Origin: Pseudomonas frederiksbergensis
GTDB lineage: Bacteria > Pseudomonadota > Gammaproteobacteria > Pseudomonadales > Pseudomonadaceae
Assembly: GCF_003732665.1 (NCBI RefSeq)
Contig: NZ_MOBP01000014.1
Location: forward strand, 1 to 56,082
Direction: 5' to 3'
DNA: 56,082 nt
The position numbers and the translations under genes are program-made. Under the pieces are notes generated by a model, which ran no database searches, had not been told where the DNA came from, and saw only the letters and a program-made list of their open reading frames with translations. Shown here one piece after another: positions 19,945 to 28,129 of the stretch (position 1 is the first letter of the stretch; every line of letters begins with the position of its first letter).

Positions 19945-20667
19945 ATGCCCCAGATCAGCCATTTCAAAACCCCGTGCCCCGAGCCCGTTACCAGCCAGAT
20001 CCTGCAACTGGTGGTCGACAACCTGACCGACATAAGCGCCGTGGCCCTGCCGCCGAGCAACCTGTTGTACAACGTGTACCAGTACGCGATCGGCTATGAA
20101 GTGCACCTTTATCTGGAAGCGTTGAACGGGGCCAAGGGGTTGGCGGTTGAGTTGATCGTGGCCACCGACGTGGACGATCCGGAAAAGGTCATTGGCTTCG
20201 TGTTGTACCTGCCGGTCAAGGACGATCCCGAGGCGTGCGGCGTGGCCTACATGGCCGTCGATGCCAGCCATCGGGGCCAGGGCATTGCCCGGGCGATGCT
20301 GCGCGAAGTGGTCGGTCGCTACCCACATGCGGAACTGACTTGCAGTGTCGGCAAAGTCGCGTATTTCGAGGCGATGGGCTTCCAGGTACTGGGCGTGCGC
20401 GCCACGCAAGTGCTGATGAACACCTGCGACCACGGCACGGACGGCTTGATGGCGGTGCTGGACACGGCACCGATCTACAGCTCGCTGGAAGTGCGGCAGA
20501 TTCATAACTACTTGCTGCAAAAGAACGGCAAACGGGCGATGACCGATGCGGAAAAACAGCGGGATCGGCATCTGGATCAACTGACGCGCAAGGCCAACGA
20601 ATTTGTGCGCGGGCGGTTGGGGGATGAGGCGGTGCCGACCATGGCACCGAGGTTGCGGTTGGTCTGA
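19945..20667 (+). CDS. GNAT family N-acetyltransferase
   Basis: A 240-aa protein with the GNAT core at about residues 60-140: VIGFVLYLPVKDD, VAYMAVDASHRGQGIARAML (motif A, R-G-x-G-x-A) and KVAYFEAMGFQVLG (motif B). A helical C-terminal extension of ~80 residues (MTDAEKQRDRHLDQLTRKAN) follows. The acceptor substrate is unknown. ATG 19945 is preferred to the upstream in-frame starts, which extend into the oxidase promoter region. Confidence 0.82.
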   Translation: MPQISHFKTPCPEPVTSQILQLVVDNLTDISAVALPPSNLLYNVYQYAIGYEVHLYLEALNGAKGLAVELIVATDVDDPEKVIGFVLYLPVKDDPEACGVAYMAVDASHRGQGIARAMLREVVGRYPHAELTCSVGKVAYFEAMGFQVLGVRATQVLMNTCDHGTDGLMAVLDTAPIYSSLEVRQIHNYLLQKNGKRAMTDAEKQRDRHLDQLTRKANEFVRGRLGDEAVPTMAPRLRLV

Positions 20668-20694
20668 CCATTTCCCATCCAACACAAATCCCCT

Positions 20695-20784
20695 TGTGGG
20701 AGCGGGCTTGCTCGCGAAGGCGGCTTGTTGGCCGACATCGATGTTGGATGTGCCGGCCCCTTCGCGAGCAAGCTTCGCTCCTAC
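20695..20784. repeat. REP doublet (REPIN)
   Basis: TGTGGGAGCGGGCTTGCTCG left arm; GAGCAAGCTTCGCTCCTAC right arm. Lies in the convergent gap between the acetyltransferase and the hotdog gene. Confidence 0.88.
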
Positions 20785-20804
20785 GGTTAAAAGCCTCTGA
20801 GCCG

Positions 20805-21245
20805 TTATGAAAGCTTCACATTCATCGTAATCCGCGCCGTAAACACCTTCTTGCCCTCGGCATCGTGAATATCCACCGGCACAATCTTGTCGCCCCCGGT
20901 CAACCAGTCCACCGTTTGCCCATCCGCAACTGCCGTCACATCGGTCTTGGCCTTGGCCAGGTACTCCACCGTCATGCCTTTAGGAATCCAGCGTGCGCCT
21001 TCGGGAATGGAAACGTCGGTCATCGTCCCGGCCGCCAGTTCCGCGGCATTGCACATGGCAATGGCGTGGACGGTGCCCAAGTGGTTGGTGACCTCCCGTG
21101 AAAACGGCACCTTCACGCTCGAATAGCCTGGACGCAGTTCCGAAACCAGCGGGTTGATGGTGCTGAAGTAGGGCGCCACCTGGCAGGCCATTTGGCTGAA
21201 TGCTTCGGGGCCGGCGCTGGTGAACATATTGAGAAACTGGTTCAT
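20805..21245 (-). CDS. Hotdog-fold DUF4442 / PaaI-like thioesterase-family protein
   Basis: A 146-aa protein with the single hotdog domain layout: N-terminal helix, LRPGYSSVKVPFSREVTNHL, GTVHAIAMCNAAELAAGTM (central helix) and strands to VFTARITMNVKLS. The DUF4442 group is related to acyl-CoA thioesterases but often lacks a proven activity. It is divergent from a TetR gene (163-nt gap) across a 51-bp dyad, so it is probably repressed by that TetR protein. Confidence 0.8.
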   Translation of the reverse strand: MNQFLNMFTSAGPEAFSQMACQVAPYFSTINPLVSELRPGYSSVKVPFSREVTNHLGTVHAIAMCNAAELAAGTMTDVSIPEGARWIPKGMTVEYLAKAKTDVTAVADGQTVDWLTGGDKIVPVDIHDAEGKKVFTARITMNVKLS

Positions 21246-21273
21246 GTTGAAGCCTCGTGAAAGGTTGGATTAA

Positions 21274-21324
21274 CCGAATGATGTTCCGTAACAGAATAAT
21301 ATTCTGTAACGGAACAGTATTCGG
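21274..21324. promoter_or_regulatory. 51-bp nested operator dyad
   Basis: The core GTTCCGTAACAGAATA, one base, TATTCTGTAACGGAAC has 16-bp arms with one mismatch. Outside it, CCGAAT-N3 on the left and N3-ATTCGG on the right continue the symmetry about the same centre (21299). It sits between the divergent DUF4442 and TetR genes, as expected for a TetR operator that controls both. Confidence 0.75.
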
Positions 21325-21408
21325 TCGATGGGAAATCTGTCAACCTAGCGCCACTTATTCGTGGGCAGCCCGCTGCCTTACCCTTGATTTTTTGGGCCTG
21401 TGTTGAGC

Positions 21409-22038
21409 ATGGAAACCGCAGATTTACTCGAGCGCTGCTACCCCGGACGACGAGCCGAACTCAAGCGCGATATTTTTCGTAAAGCCCTCAAGCTGTTCAA
21501 CGAGCAGGGGATCGAGGCCACGACCATCGAGATGATCCGCGCCGAATGCGATACCAGCGTCGGCGCGATCTACCACCATTTCGGCAACAAGGAAGGCCTG
21601 GTGGCCGGGCTGTTCTTCACCGCACTGGATGATCAAGCGCAGCTTCGCGACAGCTACCTGGCCGATGCCGACACCACGCGAGCCGGTATCTACGCCCTGG
21701 TGCACAGCTATGTGGATTGGGTCGACAACCAGCCCGAATGGGCGCGGTTCCAGTACCACGCACGGTTTGCCGTGACCAAAGGACCGTTCAAGGACGAACT
21801 GGCAACCCGCAACAAAACCCGCAACCGCCAACTGTGGGAATGGCTGTCAGCCCCGCAGCGGGGGGATGAGCTGAAAGGGGTTCCGGCGGAGTTGATGCTG
21901 TCGCTGATCATCGGCCAGGCGGAGAGTTATTGCCGGACGTGGTTGTCGGGGCGGGTGAAGGGAAGGCCGACGGTCTACAGGGACGTGCTTGCAGAAGCGG
22001 CGTGGCGATCGATTTCCAGCGGGGAAGTCTGCAATTGA
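21409..22038 (+). CDS. TetR/AcrR family transcriptional regulator
   Basis: A 209-aa repressor-type protein. The HTH is in TTIEMIRAECDTSVGAIYHH followed by FGNKEGLVAGLF (about residues 40-70). The ligand domain contains YVDWVDNQPEWARFQYHARF, a pattern of the fatty-acid/acyl-CoA-responsive TetR proteins. ATG 21409 is used; GTG 21400 and TTG 21403 are in frame just upstream. It is divergent from a hotdog protein with a shared 51-bp dyad between them. Confidence 0.87.
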   Translation: METADLLERCYPGRRAELKRDIFRKALKLFNEQGIEATTIEMIRAECDTSVGAIYHHFGNKEGLVAGLFFTALDDQAQLRDSYLADADTTRAGIYALVHSYVDWVDNQPEWARFQYHARFAVTKGPFKDELATRNKTRNRQLWEWLSAPQRGDELKGVPAELMLSLIIGQAESYCRTWLSGRVKGRPTVYRDVLAEAAWRSISSGEVCN

Positions 22039-22066
22039 TGAAGATCTTGCCGGTGTAGAAGATCCC

Positions 22067-22156
22067 TGTGGGAGCGGGCTTGCTCGCGAAGGCGTCAGTT
22101 CAGTCGATGAAGATGTTGCCTGACACTCAGCCTTCGCGAGCAAGCCCGCTCCCACA
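22067..22156. repeat. REP doublet (REPIN)
   Basis: TGTGGGAGCGGGCTTGCTCG on both arms, 28 nt after the TetR stop and 16 nt before the stop of the convergent TetR gene. Confidence 0.9.
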
Positions 22157-22172
22157 AGGGGAAGTGGTGGTG

Positions 22173-22799
22173 TCAGGTACTGCGCGCCGTTCTTTCAACC
22201 ATCGCCTTGATGGTTTCAAACAATTCTTCCTCGGCCTGCCCTGCGGTGATTTCCCCAGTCGCCGCCGCATTCGACAAGGCCTCCGCCGCCCCCAGCATCG
22301 CCCGCAGACTCGCGGGTTTGATCGTGCTCGCTCCAGCAAAGGGTTGCAGCACGTCGTGGCATTTATCGAGGAAGATCGCCTCGTACTCGCGCTTGATCTT
22401 CTCCAGTTCCGGCGAGCTCGCCAGCGCGGCAATCACCCCGGAGATTTCGTTGCCCTGGGTCAGCACACACGCCACATACGACGACGCGATAACCTGGGCC
22501 ATGCTGACCAGGGTCGGTTCGCAGGTCAGCAGCGCCGCGTCCATGATCGCGGTCTGCCGGGCGTCGAAATCCTGATACAGCGCGGCCAGCAAACCCGAGC
22601 GCGTAGTGAAATGGTCATAGACCACGGGTTTGGTCACCCCGGCCAGTTCGGCGAGGCGCCCGAGGGTCAATGCATCGGTGCCTTCTTCCCGGACCATTTG
22701 CCAGGCGACGTCCAGCAACTGGCGTTGGCGATCCTCCCGGGACAGGCGGCGACGGGGTTGCGGCGTAGAATCCGGCTCGGTTTTTTCAGTGCTTGACAT
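22173..22799 (-). CDS. TetR/AcrR family transcriptional regulator
   Basis: A 208-aa regulator. The HTH is TLGRLAELAGVTKPVVYDHF (about residues 46-65), preceded by RQRQLLDVAWQMVREEGTD. The C-terminal part has a TetR_C-type helical bundle (ALASSPELEKIKREYEAIFL). ATG 22799 is the start, since the upstream extension would run through two operator-like repeats. Divergent from a quinone reductase, which it probably represses. Confidence 0.87.
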   Translation of the reverse strand: MSSTEKTEPDSTPQPRRRLSREDRQRQLLDVAWQMVREEGTDALTLGRLAELAGVTKPVVYDHFTTRSGLLAALYQDFDARQTAIMDAALLTCEPTLVSMAQVIASSYVACVLTQGNEISGVIAALASSPELEKIKREYEAIFLDKCHDVLQPFAGASTIKPASLRAMLGAAEALSNAAATGEITAGQAEEELFETIKAMVERTARST

Positions 22800-22814
22800 G
22801 GCTATGTACCAAAA

Positions 22815-22837
22815 GTAACTTACTGATCGTAACTTAC
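22815..22837. promoter_or_regulatory. Two GTAACTTAC palindromes, candidate TetR operator
   Basis: GTAACTTAC (a 9-bp palindrome with central C) occurs twice with a 14-bp period in the gap between the divergent TetR and quinone-reductase genes. It lies over the -35 to -10 interval of the proposed rightward promoter, a natural repression site. Confidence 0.6.
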
Positions 22838-22849
22838 CAAGAGTATATA
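22820..22849 (+). promoter_or_regulatory. Candidate sigma-70 promoter of the quinone reductase gene
   Basis: TTACTG and TATATA with an 18-bp spacer, about 35 nt before the start at 22885. It overlaps the palindromes noted for the TetR protein. Confidence 0.4.
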
Positions 22850-22884
22850 AGGTCCGCCCTGTGCTCTCAATCAGGAGTTTCAGC

Positions 22885-23490
22885 ATGCACGCACTGATCG
22901 TAGTGGCTCATCCCAATCCCCAGTCGCTGACCCACAATCTGGCCCGGCAAATCGCCGAAGGCCTGACCTCTGCCGATGCCAGCAACACCTATGAAATCGC
23001 CGATCTCTCGGCGCAAGGTTTTGATCCACGGTTCGGCAGGGCGGACATGGCGGTGCATCACCGCGAAGCTCCGCCGCCCGCCGATGTCCTCGCCGAACAG
23101 GCACGAATTGATCGCGCCGATGCACTGGTGCTGGTCTTTCCCGTTTACTGGTGGTCAATGCCAGCGTTGCTCAAGGGCTGGATTGACCGGGTGTTCTCCA
23201 ACGGCTGGGCGTTCGACTTCAGCCTGGACACGCCTTTTGTGCAGAAGCTCGGCCACTTGCGGGTGCATCTGGTGGGGGTGGGCGGCGCCGATGCAGATTC
23301 GTTTGCCCGGCATGGTTACGACCAGGCGATGAAGACGCAGATCGACCATGGCATCTTCCAATACTGCGGCGCGCGGGTGGTCACGTCTGAATTGTTTCTG
23401 GACTCGGAAATCCAGGAGCCGCAGATTCACCTGAAAGCCGCGCGGGCTCTGGGCCGAAACCTCTTCTCTGAAGTGACCGAGCCGGTGTGA
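22885..23490 (+). CDS. NAD(P)H:quinone oxidoreductase, flavodoxin-fold (MdaB/NQO type)
   Basis: A 201-aa flavoprotein. ALIVVAHPNPQSLTHNLARQ is the FMN/FAD phosphate loop region, and VLVFPVYWWSMPALLKGWID is the diagnostic NQO segment (about residues 82-101). DRVFSNGWAFDF and VGVGGADADSFARHG follow. It carries out two-electron reduction of quinones or similar electrophiles. CAGGAG lies 8 nt before ATG 22885. It is divergent from a TetR repressor gene with paired palindromes between, which suggests induction by a toxic quinone or electrophile. Confidence 0.88.
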   Translation: MHALIVVAHPNPQSLTHNLARQIAEGLTSADASNTYEIADLSAQGFDPRFGRADMAVHHREAPPPADVLAEQARIDRADALVLVFPVYWWSMPALLKGWIDRVFSNGWAFDFSLDTPFVQKLGHLRVHLVGVGGADADSFARHGYDQAMKTQIDHGIFQYCGARVVTSELFLDSEIQEPQIHLKAARALGRNLFSEVTEPV

Positions 23491-23505
23491 GCACCGCGGT
23501 CCAAA

Positions 23506-23595
23506 TGTGGGAGCGGGCTTGCTCGCGAAGACGGTGGGTCAGTCAATATAGATGTCGACTGACCTGATGCCTTCGCGAGCAAGCCCGCTCCCACA
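23506..23595. repeat. REP doublet (REPIN)
   Basis: TGTGGGAGCGGGCTTGCTCG arms in the convergent gap between quinone reductase and P1 peptidase genes. Confidence 0.9.
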
Positions 23596-23610
23596 TTGGT
23601 TTATTGGCGT

Positions 23611-24726
23611 CTAGACGGCCCCCGGCCAACCGGCCTGGCGCAACGCCTTGAGCAATGTCCCGGCATCCAGCCCCGGCACCGCATGCCCATTGCCCTCAGC
23701 CGTTTCACCCGCCAACAACGCATTGATGATCGCTTCTTCCACCGCTTCGGTCGCCGCCAAAAACAGCTCACTGATGTGGTCGTTGTTGACCATGCGCAGG
23801 TTGTCGCAGGTCGGCGCTTTCTTGCTTTCATACGCCGCCGGCGGTACATCGTTGCCGGTGGAAAAGGCAATGAAGATGTCGCCACTATGGTCTTCGTTGC
23901 CGCCCCCGGTACGAGCCAGGCCGAGGCTGGCGCGTTGGGCCAGGCGCGTGCATTGGTGCGGCAGCAACGGTGCATCGGTGGCGAGGCAGACGACAATCGA
24001 GCCCATGCCCGGATGCGGCAATGACGCCTTGAGAAACGGTGAGTCAGCCTTTTCCATATAGCGCCCGACCGGGTAACCGTCGACGCGCAGTTCATTGCGA
24101 ATACCGTGGTTGGCCTGGACGATGGCGCCCACTGTCCAGCCACCCTGAGCACTGCTCAAGCGGCGCGACGCAGTACCGATGCCACCCTTGAATTCATGGC
24201 AGATCATGCCGCTGCCACCGCCGACATTGCCCTCGATGACCGGCCCTCCGACCGCCGTGCGCAGGGCTTCGGCCACATGTTCCGGCTTCACATGAAAGCC
24301 ATTGATGTCGTTGAGCAAACCATCGAACGTCTCCAGCACCACCGGCATGTTCCAGTAGAGCCGTCCGTCGTCCGGTTGCTGCTCGCGGTCCAGCACAATC
24401 AGCGCATCGCGCACCACGCCCAGGCTGTGGGTGTTGGTAAAGGCGATCGGACTGGTCAACAGCCCGGCCTCGCGAATCCACTCCAGCCCGGTGGCATCGC
24501 CATTGCCGTTGAGCACATGGACCCCGGCAAAACACGGCTGCTGGCTGGTGGAGCCGGCGCGGGGTTCGATCACCGTGACGCCGGTCAGGATGTCGCGACC
24601 CTGGGCGGTACGCCCGCGCACATCGCTATGGCCGACCCGCACGCCGGGTACGTCGGTAATGGCGTTGAGCGGGCCGGGTTGCAGTTGGCCGAACTGGATA
24701 TTCAAATCGCGGGCACGTGGTTTCAT
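23611..24726 (-). CDS. P1 family peptidase (DmpA-like aminopeptidase)
   Basis: A 371-aa self-processing hydrolase of the DmpA/BapA type, which removes N-terminal residues from small peptides or beta-peptides. Markers in order: LNAITDVPGVRVGHSDV near the N-terminus, NGNGDATGLEWI, NVGGGSGMICHEFKGGIGTA, and GMGSIVVCLATDAPLLP. In the last, Gly242-Ser243 matches the autocleavage site and nucleophile. NNDHISELFLAATEAVEEAI closes the C-terminal subunit. In-frame starts at 24738 (ATG) and 24744 (TTG) are alternatives. The neighbouring gene upstream encodes a polyamine-type binding protein. Confidence 0.9.
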   Translation of the reverse strand: MKPRARDLNIQFGQLQPGPLNAITDVPGVRVGHSDVRGRTAQGRDILTGVTVIEPRAGSTSQQPCFAGVHVLNGNGDATGLEWIREAGLLTSPIAFTNTHSLGVVRDALIVLDREQQPDDGRLYWNMPVVLETFDGLLNDINGFHVKPEHVAEALRTAVGGPVIEGNVGGGSGMICHEFKGGIGTASRRLSSAQGGWTVGAIVQANHGIRNELRVDGYPVGRYMEKADSPFLKASLPHPGMGSIVVCLATDAPLLPHQCTRLAQRASLGLARTGGGNEDHSGDIFIAFSTGNDVPPAAYESKKAPTCDNLRMVNNDHISELFLAATEAVEEAIINALLAGETAEGNGHAVPGLDAGTLLKALRQAGWPGAV

Positions 24727-24774
24727 GGTTGTTCTCATGTTCAATCCAAATACTTAATGACTGGCGCAATCCCT

Positions 24775-24864
24775 TGTAGGTGCGGGCTTGCTCGCGAATG
24801 CGGTGGGTCAGGCGACATCAATGTTGAATGTGCCAACCTCTTCGCGAGCAAGCCCGCTCCCACA
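24775..24864. repeat. REP doublet (REPIN)
   Basis: Left arm TGTAGGTGCGGGCTTGCTCG (one altered base), right arm GAGCAAGCCCGCTCCCACA. Confidence 0.88.
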
Positions 24865-24881
24865 AGGGAATTGCGCTGGTT

Positions 24882-25985
24882 TTATTGGCCGTTTTTGACC
24901 TTGCTCCACACCCGCGTGCGCACCCGCTCAGTCGCTGGCGGCAAAGGCTGGAGGGTGAATAACGTGGCCATGGCCTCGGCCGAGGGGTAGACCGCCGGGT
25001 TGTTGCGGGTTGCTTCGGCTACCAGCGGCGTCGCGCTGCGATTGCCGTTCGGGTACGACAGGTGATCACTGACCGGCGCAATGACTTCCGGGCGCATCAG
25101 GTAATCGATAAAGGCCAAGCCTTGCGCCGGGTTCGGTGCGTCCTTGAGCAATACCAGGGTGTCGAACCACACCGGCGCGCCTTCTTTCGGCAGGCTATAA
25201 GCGATCTTCACGCCGTTACCGGCCTGTTCAGCTGTTTTTTTTGCTTCGAGCATCGCCCCGGACCAACCTACTGCCACGCAGATATTGCCGTTGGCCAGGT
25301 CACTGATGAATTTGGACGAATTGAAGTAGGCAATGTGCGGCCGCAACTTGAGCAGTAGCGCTTCGGCCTTCTTGTAGTCTTCGGGGTTGGTGCTGTTGGG
25401 CGGCAGGCCGAGGTAATGCAGGGCGACCGGCAGCATCTCCGATGGCGAGTCGAGCATGGCCACGCCGCACTCGCCGAGCTTGGCCAGGTTTTCTTCCTTG
25501 AAAACCAGGTCCCAGGAATCCACCGGCGCCTTGTCGCCAAGGGCGGCGCGGACCTTGTCGACGTTGTAGCCAATGCCGTTGGTGCCCCATAGATACGGCA
25601 CGGCGTACTGGTTGCCCGGGTCGTTGTTGGCCAGTTTCGCCAACAGCTCGGTGTCCATGTTCTTGAAGTCCGGCATTTGCGCCCGGGGCAGTGGTTGCAG
25701 GGCGCCGGCCTTGATCAGGGTCGGCAGGCTGAAGTTACTCGCCACCACCACGTCGTAGCCGCTGCGGCTGGTCAACAGTTTGCCTTCCAGCACTTCGGCG
25801 CTGTCGAAAGTGTCGTAGACCGGCGCGATACCCGTGTCGCGCTTGAAGTCGTGCAGGGTGGTGGGACCGATGTAGTCATACCAGTTGTAGACGTGCACGG
25901 TGGGGGCATCGGCGGCAAATGCCGACAACGACGCTGACAGACAGGCGCCCAGTCCCAGGTTGATATACGTGCGATGACGACTCAT
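24882..25985 (-). CDS. Polyamine-type ABC substrate-binding protein (PotF/SpuD-like)
   Basis: A 367-aa periplasmic binding protein. Signal peptide is about residues 1-24 (cleavage near SAFA). Mature part starts DAPTVHVYNWYDYIGP, the PotD/PotF hallmark; DTFDSAEVLEGKLL, VPYLWGTNGIGYNVDKV and VAVGWSGAMLEAKK follow. AGGAGTG precedes ATG 25985. No permease or ATPase genes are next to it, so it must share a transporter encoded elsewhere or act with a sensor. It is divergent from a LuxR-type gene and followed by a P1 aminopeptidase gene. Confidence 0.88.
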   Translation of the reverse strand: MSRHRTYINLGLGACLSASLSAFAADAPTVHVYNWYDYIGPTTLHDFKRDTGIAPVYDTFDSAEVLEGKLLTSRSGYDVVVASNFSLPTLIKAGALQPLPRAQMPDFKNMDTELLAKLANNDPGNQYAVPYLWGTNGIGYNVDKVRAALGDKAPVDSWDLVFKEENLAKLGECGVAMLDSPSEMLPVALHYLGLPPNSTNPEDYKKAEALLLKLRPHIAYFNSSKFISDLANGNICVAVGWSGAMLEAKKTAEQAGNGVKIAYSLPKEGAPVWFDTLVLLKDAPNPAQGLAFIDYLMRPEVIAPVSDHLSYPNGNRSATPLVAEATRNNPAVYPSAEAMATLFTLQPLPPATERVRTRVWSKVKNGQ

Positions 25986-26058
25986 GATGCGGCACTCCTG
26001 GCCTGCTGCAGGCCGGTGGTCAATAAGTGCATGCAGCGTATCGATCAGGGTGGCCGTC

Positions 26059-26077
26059 ACCCATTCCCATCATGGGT
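26059..26077. promoter_or_regulatory. Inverted repeat ACCCAT-N7-ATGGGT
   Basis: A perfect 6-bp dyad 20 nt before the LuxR-type start, in the gap shared with the divergent binding-protein gene. Candidate site for that regulator. Confidence 0.45.
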
Positions 26078-26096
26078 TACTCGAAAGGGGTAGGGC

Positions 26097-26864
26097 GTGG
26101 ACGCGTTGTTGAAAGAACTGCCGGTGCACCAAGGGCTGGCCCGAGTGTTTGGCGCGCTGGGCCACGACAGTTTCTGGCGGGCGCTGGTGGATACCTTGCG
26201 CTTGCTGGTGCCGCTGGATAACGCCTTGGTCGCAGTCATGCGGGCGGGAAGGGTGCCGGTGCTGCTAATCGATTTCGACTCCCGGGCCAGCGCTCCCGAG
26301 CAAGAAGAACTGGCCCGCTACAGTGCCGGCATGTATTTGCTCGATCCTTTCTACCAAGCTGTTTGCGCCGGCATCAGCGACGGGTTGCACAGCCTCGATT
26401 CAGTGGCCCCGGACCAGTTTCAGCAGAGCGAGTACTACCAGAGTTACTTCCGTTCGGTGGTGGGTGGCGATGAACTGCAATTCATGATCAACGTGGACGG
26501 CGCCGTGCTCGGTCTGTCCCTGGGTCGAGTCTCGCGGTTTACCCTGGAAGAACAGGGACGCTTGCTTTGCGTGCGCGACTGGCTGCTGGCCGCGATGGGC
26601 CGACACTTGCAACTGGTGCCGCCGGAGGGGCCGACCGCAGTGGCCGGGGACCTGGCCACCTTGCTCGATCAGTTCGATGCGCGATTGACGGCGCGGGAAG
26701 TCGAAACTGCGCGCCTGATCCTCCAGGGCTTCTCCAGCAAAGCCATCGCCCAGCAACTGAGCATCTCCCCGGAAACGGTGAAGGTGCATCGGCGCAATCT
26801 GTACCACAAGCTCAACGTCAGCGGTCATGGCGAGTTGTTTGCGTTGGTGTTGCAACCCAAATAA
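26097..26864 (+). CDS. LuxR family transcriptional regulator (no autoinducer domain seen)
   Basis: A 255-aa protein. Residues ~190-252 form the LuxR/FixJ HTH: LTAREVETARLILQGFSSKA, IAQQLSISPETVKVHRRNLY and HKLNVSGHGELFA. The N-terminal ~180 residues do not show the acyl-homoserine-lactone domain pattern and are unassigned; YLLDPFYQAVCAGI suggests a small-molecule sensor. GTG 26097 follows AAAGGGGTAGGGC. It is divergent from a polyamine-type binding protein, which it may control. Confidence 0.85.
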   Translation: MDALLKELPVHQGLARVFGALGHDSFWRALVDTLRLLVPLDNALVAVMRAGRVPVLLIDFDSRASAPEQEELARYSAGMYLLDPFYQAVCAGISDGLHSLDSVAPDQFQQSEYYQSYFRSVVGGDELQFMINVDGAVLGLSLGRVSRFTLEEQGRLLCVRDWLLAAMGRHLQLVPPEGPTAVAGDLATLLDQFDARLTAREVETARLILQGFSSKAIAQQLSISPETVKVHRRNLYHKLNVSGHGELFALVLQPK

Positions 26865-26884
26865 CAGACCCACCACCAACCCCC

Positions 26885-26973
26885 TGTGGGAGCGGGCTTG
26901 CTCGCGAAGACGGCGGCACATCCAACATTGATGTATCAGACAGACCGCTTTCGCGAGCAAGCCCGCTCCCACA
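26885..26973. repeat. REP doublet (REPIN)
   Basis: TGTGGGAGCGGGCTTGCTCG left arm and its partner, 20 nt after the LuxR-type stop. Confidence 0.9.
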
Positions 26974-26996
26974 AGGGATCTTCAGCAGCAGGCCCA

Positions 26997-27025
26997 TGTG
27001 GAAGCGAGCCTGCTCGCGAAAGCCG
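26997..27025. repeat. Single REP
   Basis: TGTGGAAGCGAGCCTGCTCG, with no inverted partner, 4 nt from the stop of the methyltransferase gene and 23 nt from a full REPIN. Confidence 0.75.
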
Positions 27026-27029
27026 CCCC

Positions 27030-27971
27030 TCAATCCCCCTGCCGAAACACCAACGCCTTCAGCCCGCATTCCACATCCGCATCCGGAAATTCCGGCGGGT
27101 TTTCCAGCCGTTCCACAAAGCGCAAACTCGGCGCCTCCCGAGTCACGCCCTCGATCAAAAAATCTGAACCCAGCGCCGGATCATTCATGCACGCCAGTAC
27201 CGTGCCCCGTTCGGTCAGCAACTCCGGCAACCGACGCAGCACCCGCTGGTAATCCTTGGTCAACAGGAAACTGCCTTTCTGAAATGACGGCGGATCAATG
27301 ATCACCAGGTCATAAGGCCCTTTGCCAATCACCTTGCCCCAGGACTTGAACAGGTCGTGGCCGAGGAATGTCACCTTGCTCACGTCATGACCATTGAGCC
27401 GATGGTTGTCGCGGCCACGGCTCAGGGCCGAGCTGGACATGTCCAGATTCACCACATGGTCAGCGCCACCCGCGATGGCCGTCACCGAAAAGCCGCAGGT
27501 GTAGGCGAACAGGTTCAACACCCGCTTGCCCTCGGCATTGGCCCGCACCCAATCGCGGCCATAACGCATGTCGAGGAACAGCCCGGCATTCTGTTTGCGA
27601 CCCAGGTCCACCCGATATTTCAGGCCACCCTCGGTGATGGTCATCTCCTCGAGCGCGTCCCCCAGCAGCCATTCAGTGGTGCTTTGCAGCAGGTAGCGGT
27701 GTTGCAGCAGCAACGTATGCGCCCTGGATTGCTGCCACTCGGCGGACTCGGTGATCTTCATCAAAAGCTGTTTCAAGTCCTCCAGTTGCTGGGGTTCCGG
27801 CTCCTTGAACAGCGACACCAGCACCACCCCCTGCAACCAGTCCACGGTCAACTGCTCCAGCCCCGGCCAGCAACGTCCGCGCCCATGGAACAGGCGACGG
27901 GTTTCGGCCGGGGCGGTGGCCAGGGCGGTCAGCAGGTGGGTGTGAAGCGTGGCGAGGGCGTCAGGGTTCAT
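27030..27971 (-). CDS. Class I SAM-dependent methyltransferase (RlmI/RlmK-like)
   Basis: A 313-aa protein. The SAM-binding motif I is RVLNLFAYTCGFSVTAIAGG, motif II VVNLDMSSSALSRGRDNHRL, and the catalytic-loop motif VIIDPPSF. Upstream, GLKYRVDLGRKQNAGLFLDM is the typical RlmI/RlmK-type segment that precedes the Rossmann fold. It lacks the PUA domain of RlmI, being shorter. A 23S rRNA base methyltransferase role is likely but unproven. Confidence 0.85.
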   Translation of the reverse strand: MNPDALATLHTHLLTALATAPAETRRLFHGRGRCWPGLEQLTVDWLQGVVLVSLFKEPEPQQLEDLKQLLMKITESAEWQQSRAHTLLLQHRYLLQSTTEWLLGDALEEMTITEGGLKYRVDLGRKQNAGLFLDMRYGRDWVRANAEGKRVLNLFAYTCGFSVTAIAGGADHVVNLDMSSSALSRGRDNHRLNGHDVSKVTFLGHDLFKSWGKVIGKGPYDLVIIDPPSFQKGSFLLTKDYQRVLRRLPELLTERGTVLACMNDPALGSDFLIEGVTREAPSLRFVERLENPPEFPDADVECGLKALVFRQGD

Positions 27972-28042
27972 CAGGCAACGTCGGCAATGTGAGTGGGCGG
28001 CATTTTAACCACAAATGTGCGCCGGCACCCCGCGGATAGTTA

Positions 28043-28067
28043 TCACGTTTAATTTAACTTTACGTGA
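28043..28067. promoter_or_regulatory. Inverted repeat TCACGT-N13-ACGTGA
   Basis: A perfect 6-bp dyad with AT-rich centre (TTAATTTAACTTT) 62 nt before the first gene of the cytochrome b/Moco unit. Likely operator or activator site; the regulator is not in the window. Confidence 0.5.
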
Positions 28068-28129
28068 GGATTTGGCGATCTTCCGGCTCCCATACTTGGC
28101 CCCATCGAACAACAAACAAGGAGCCGGAC

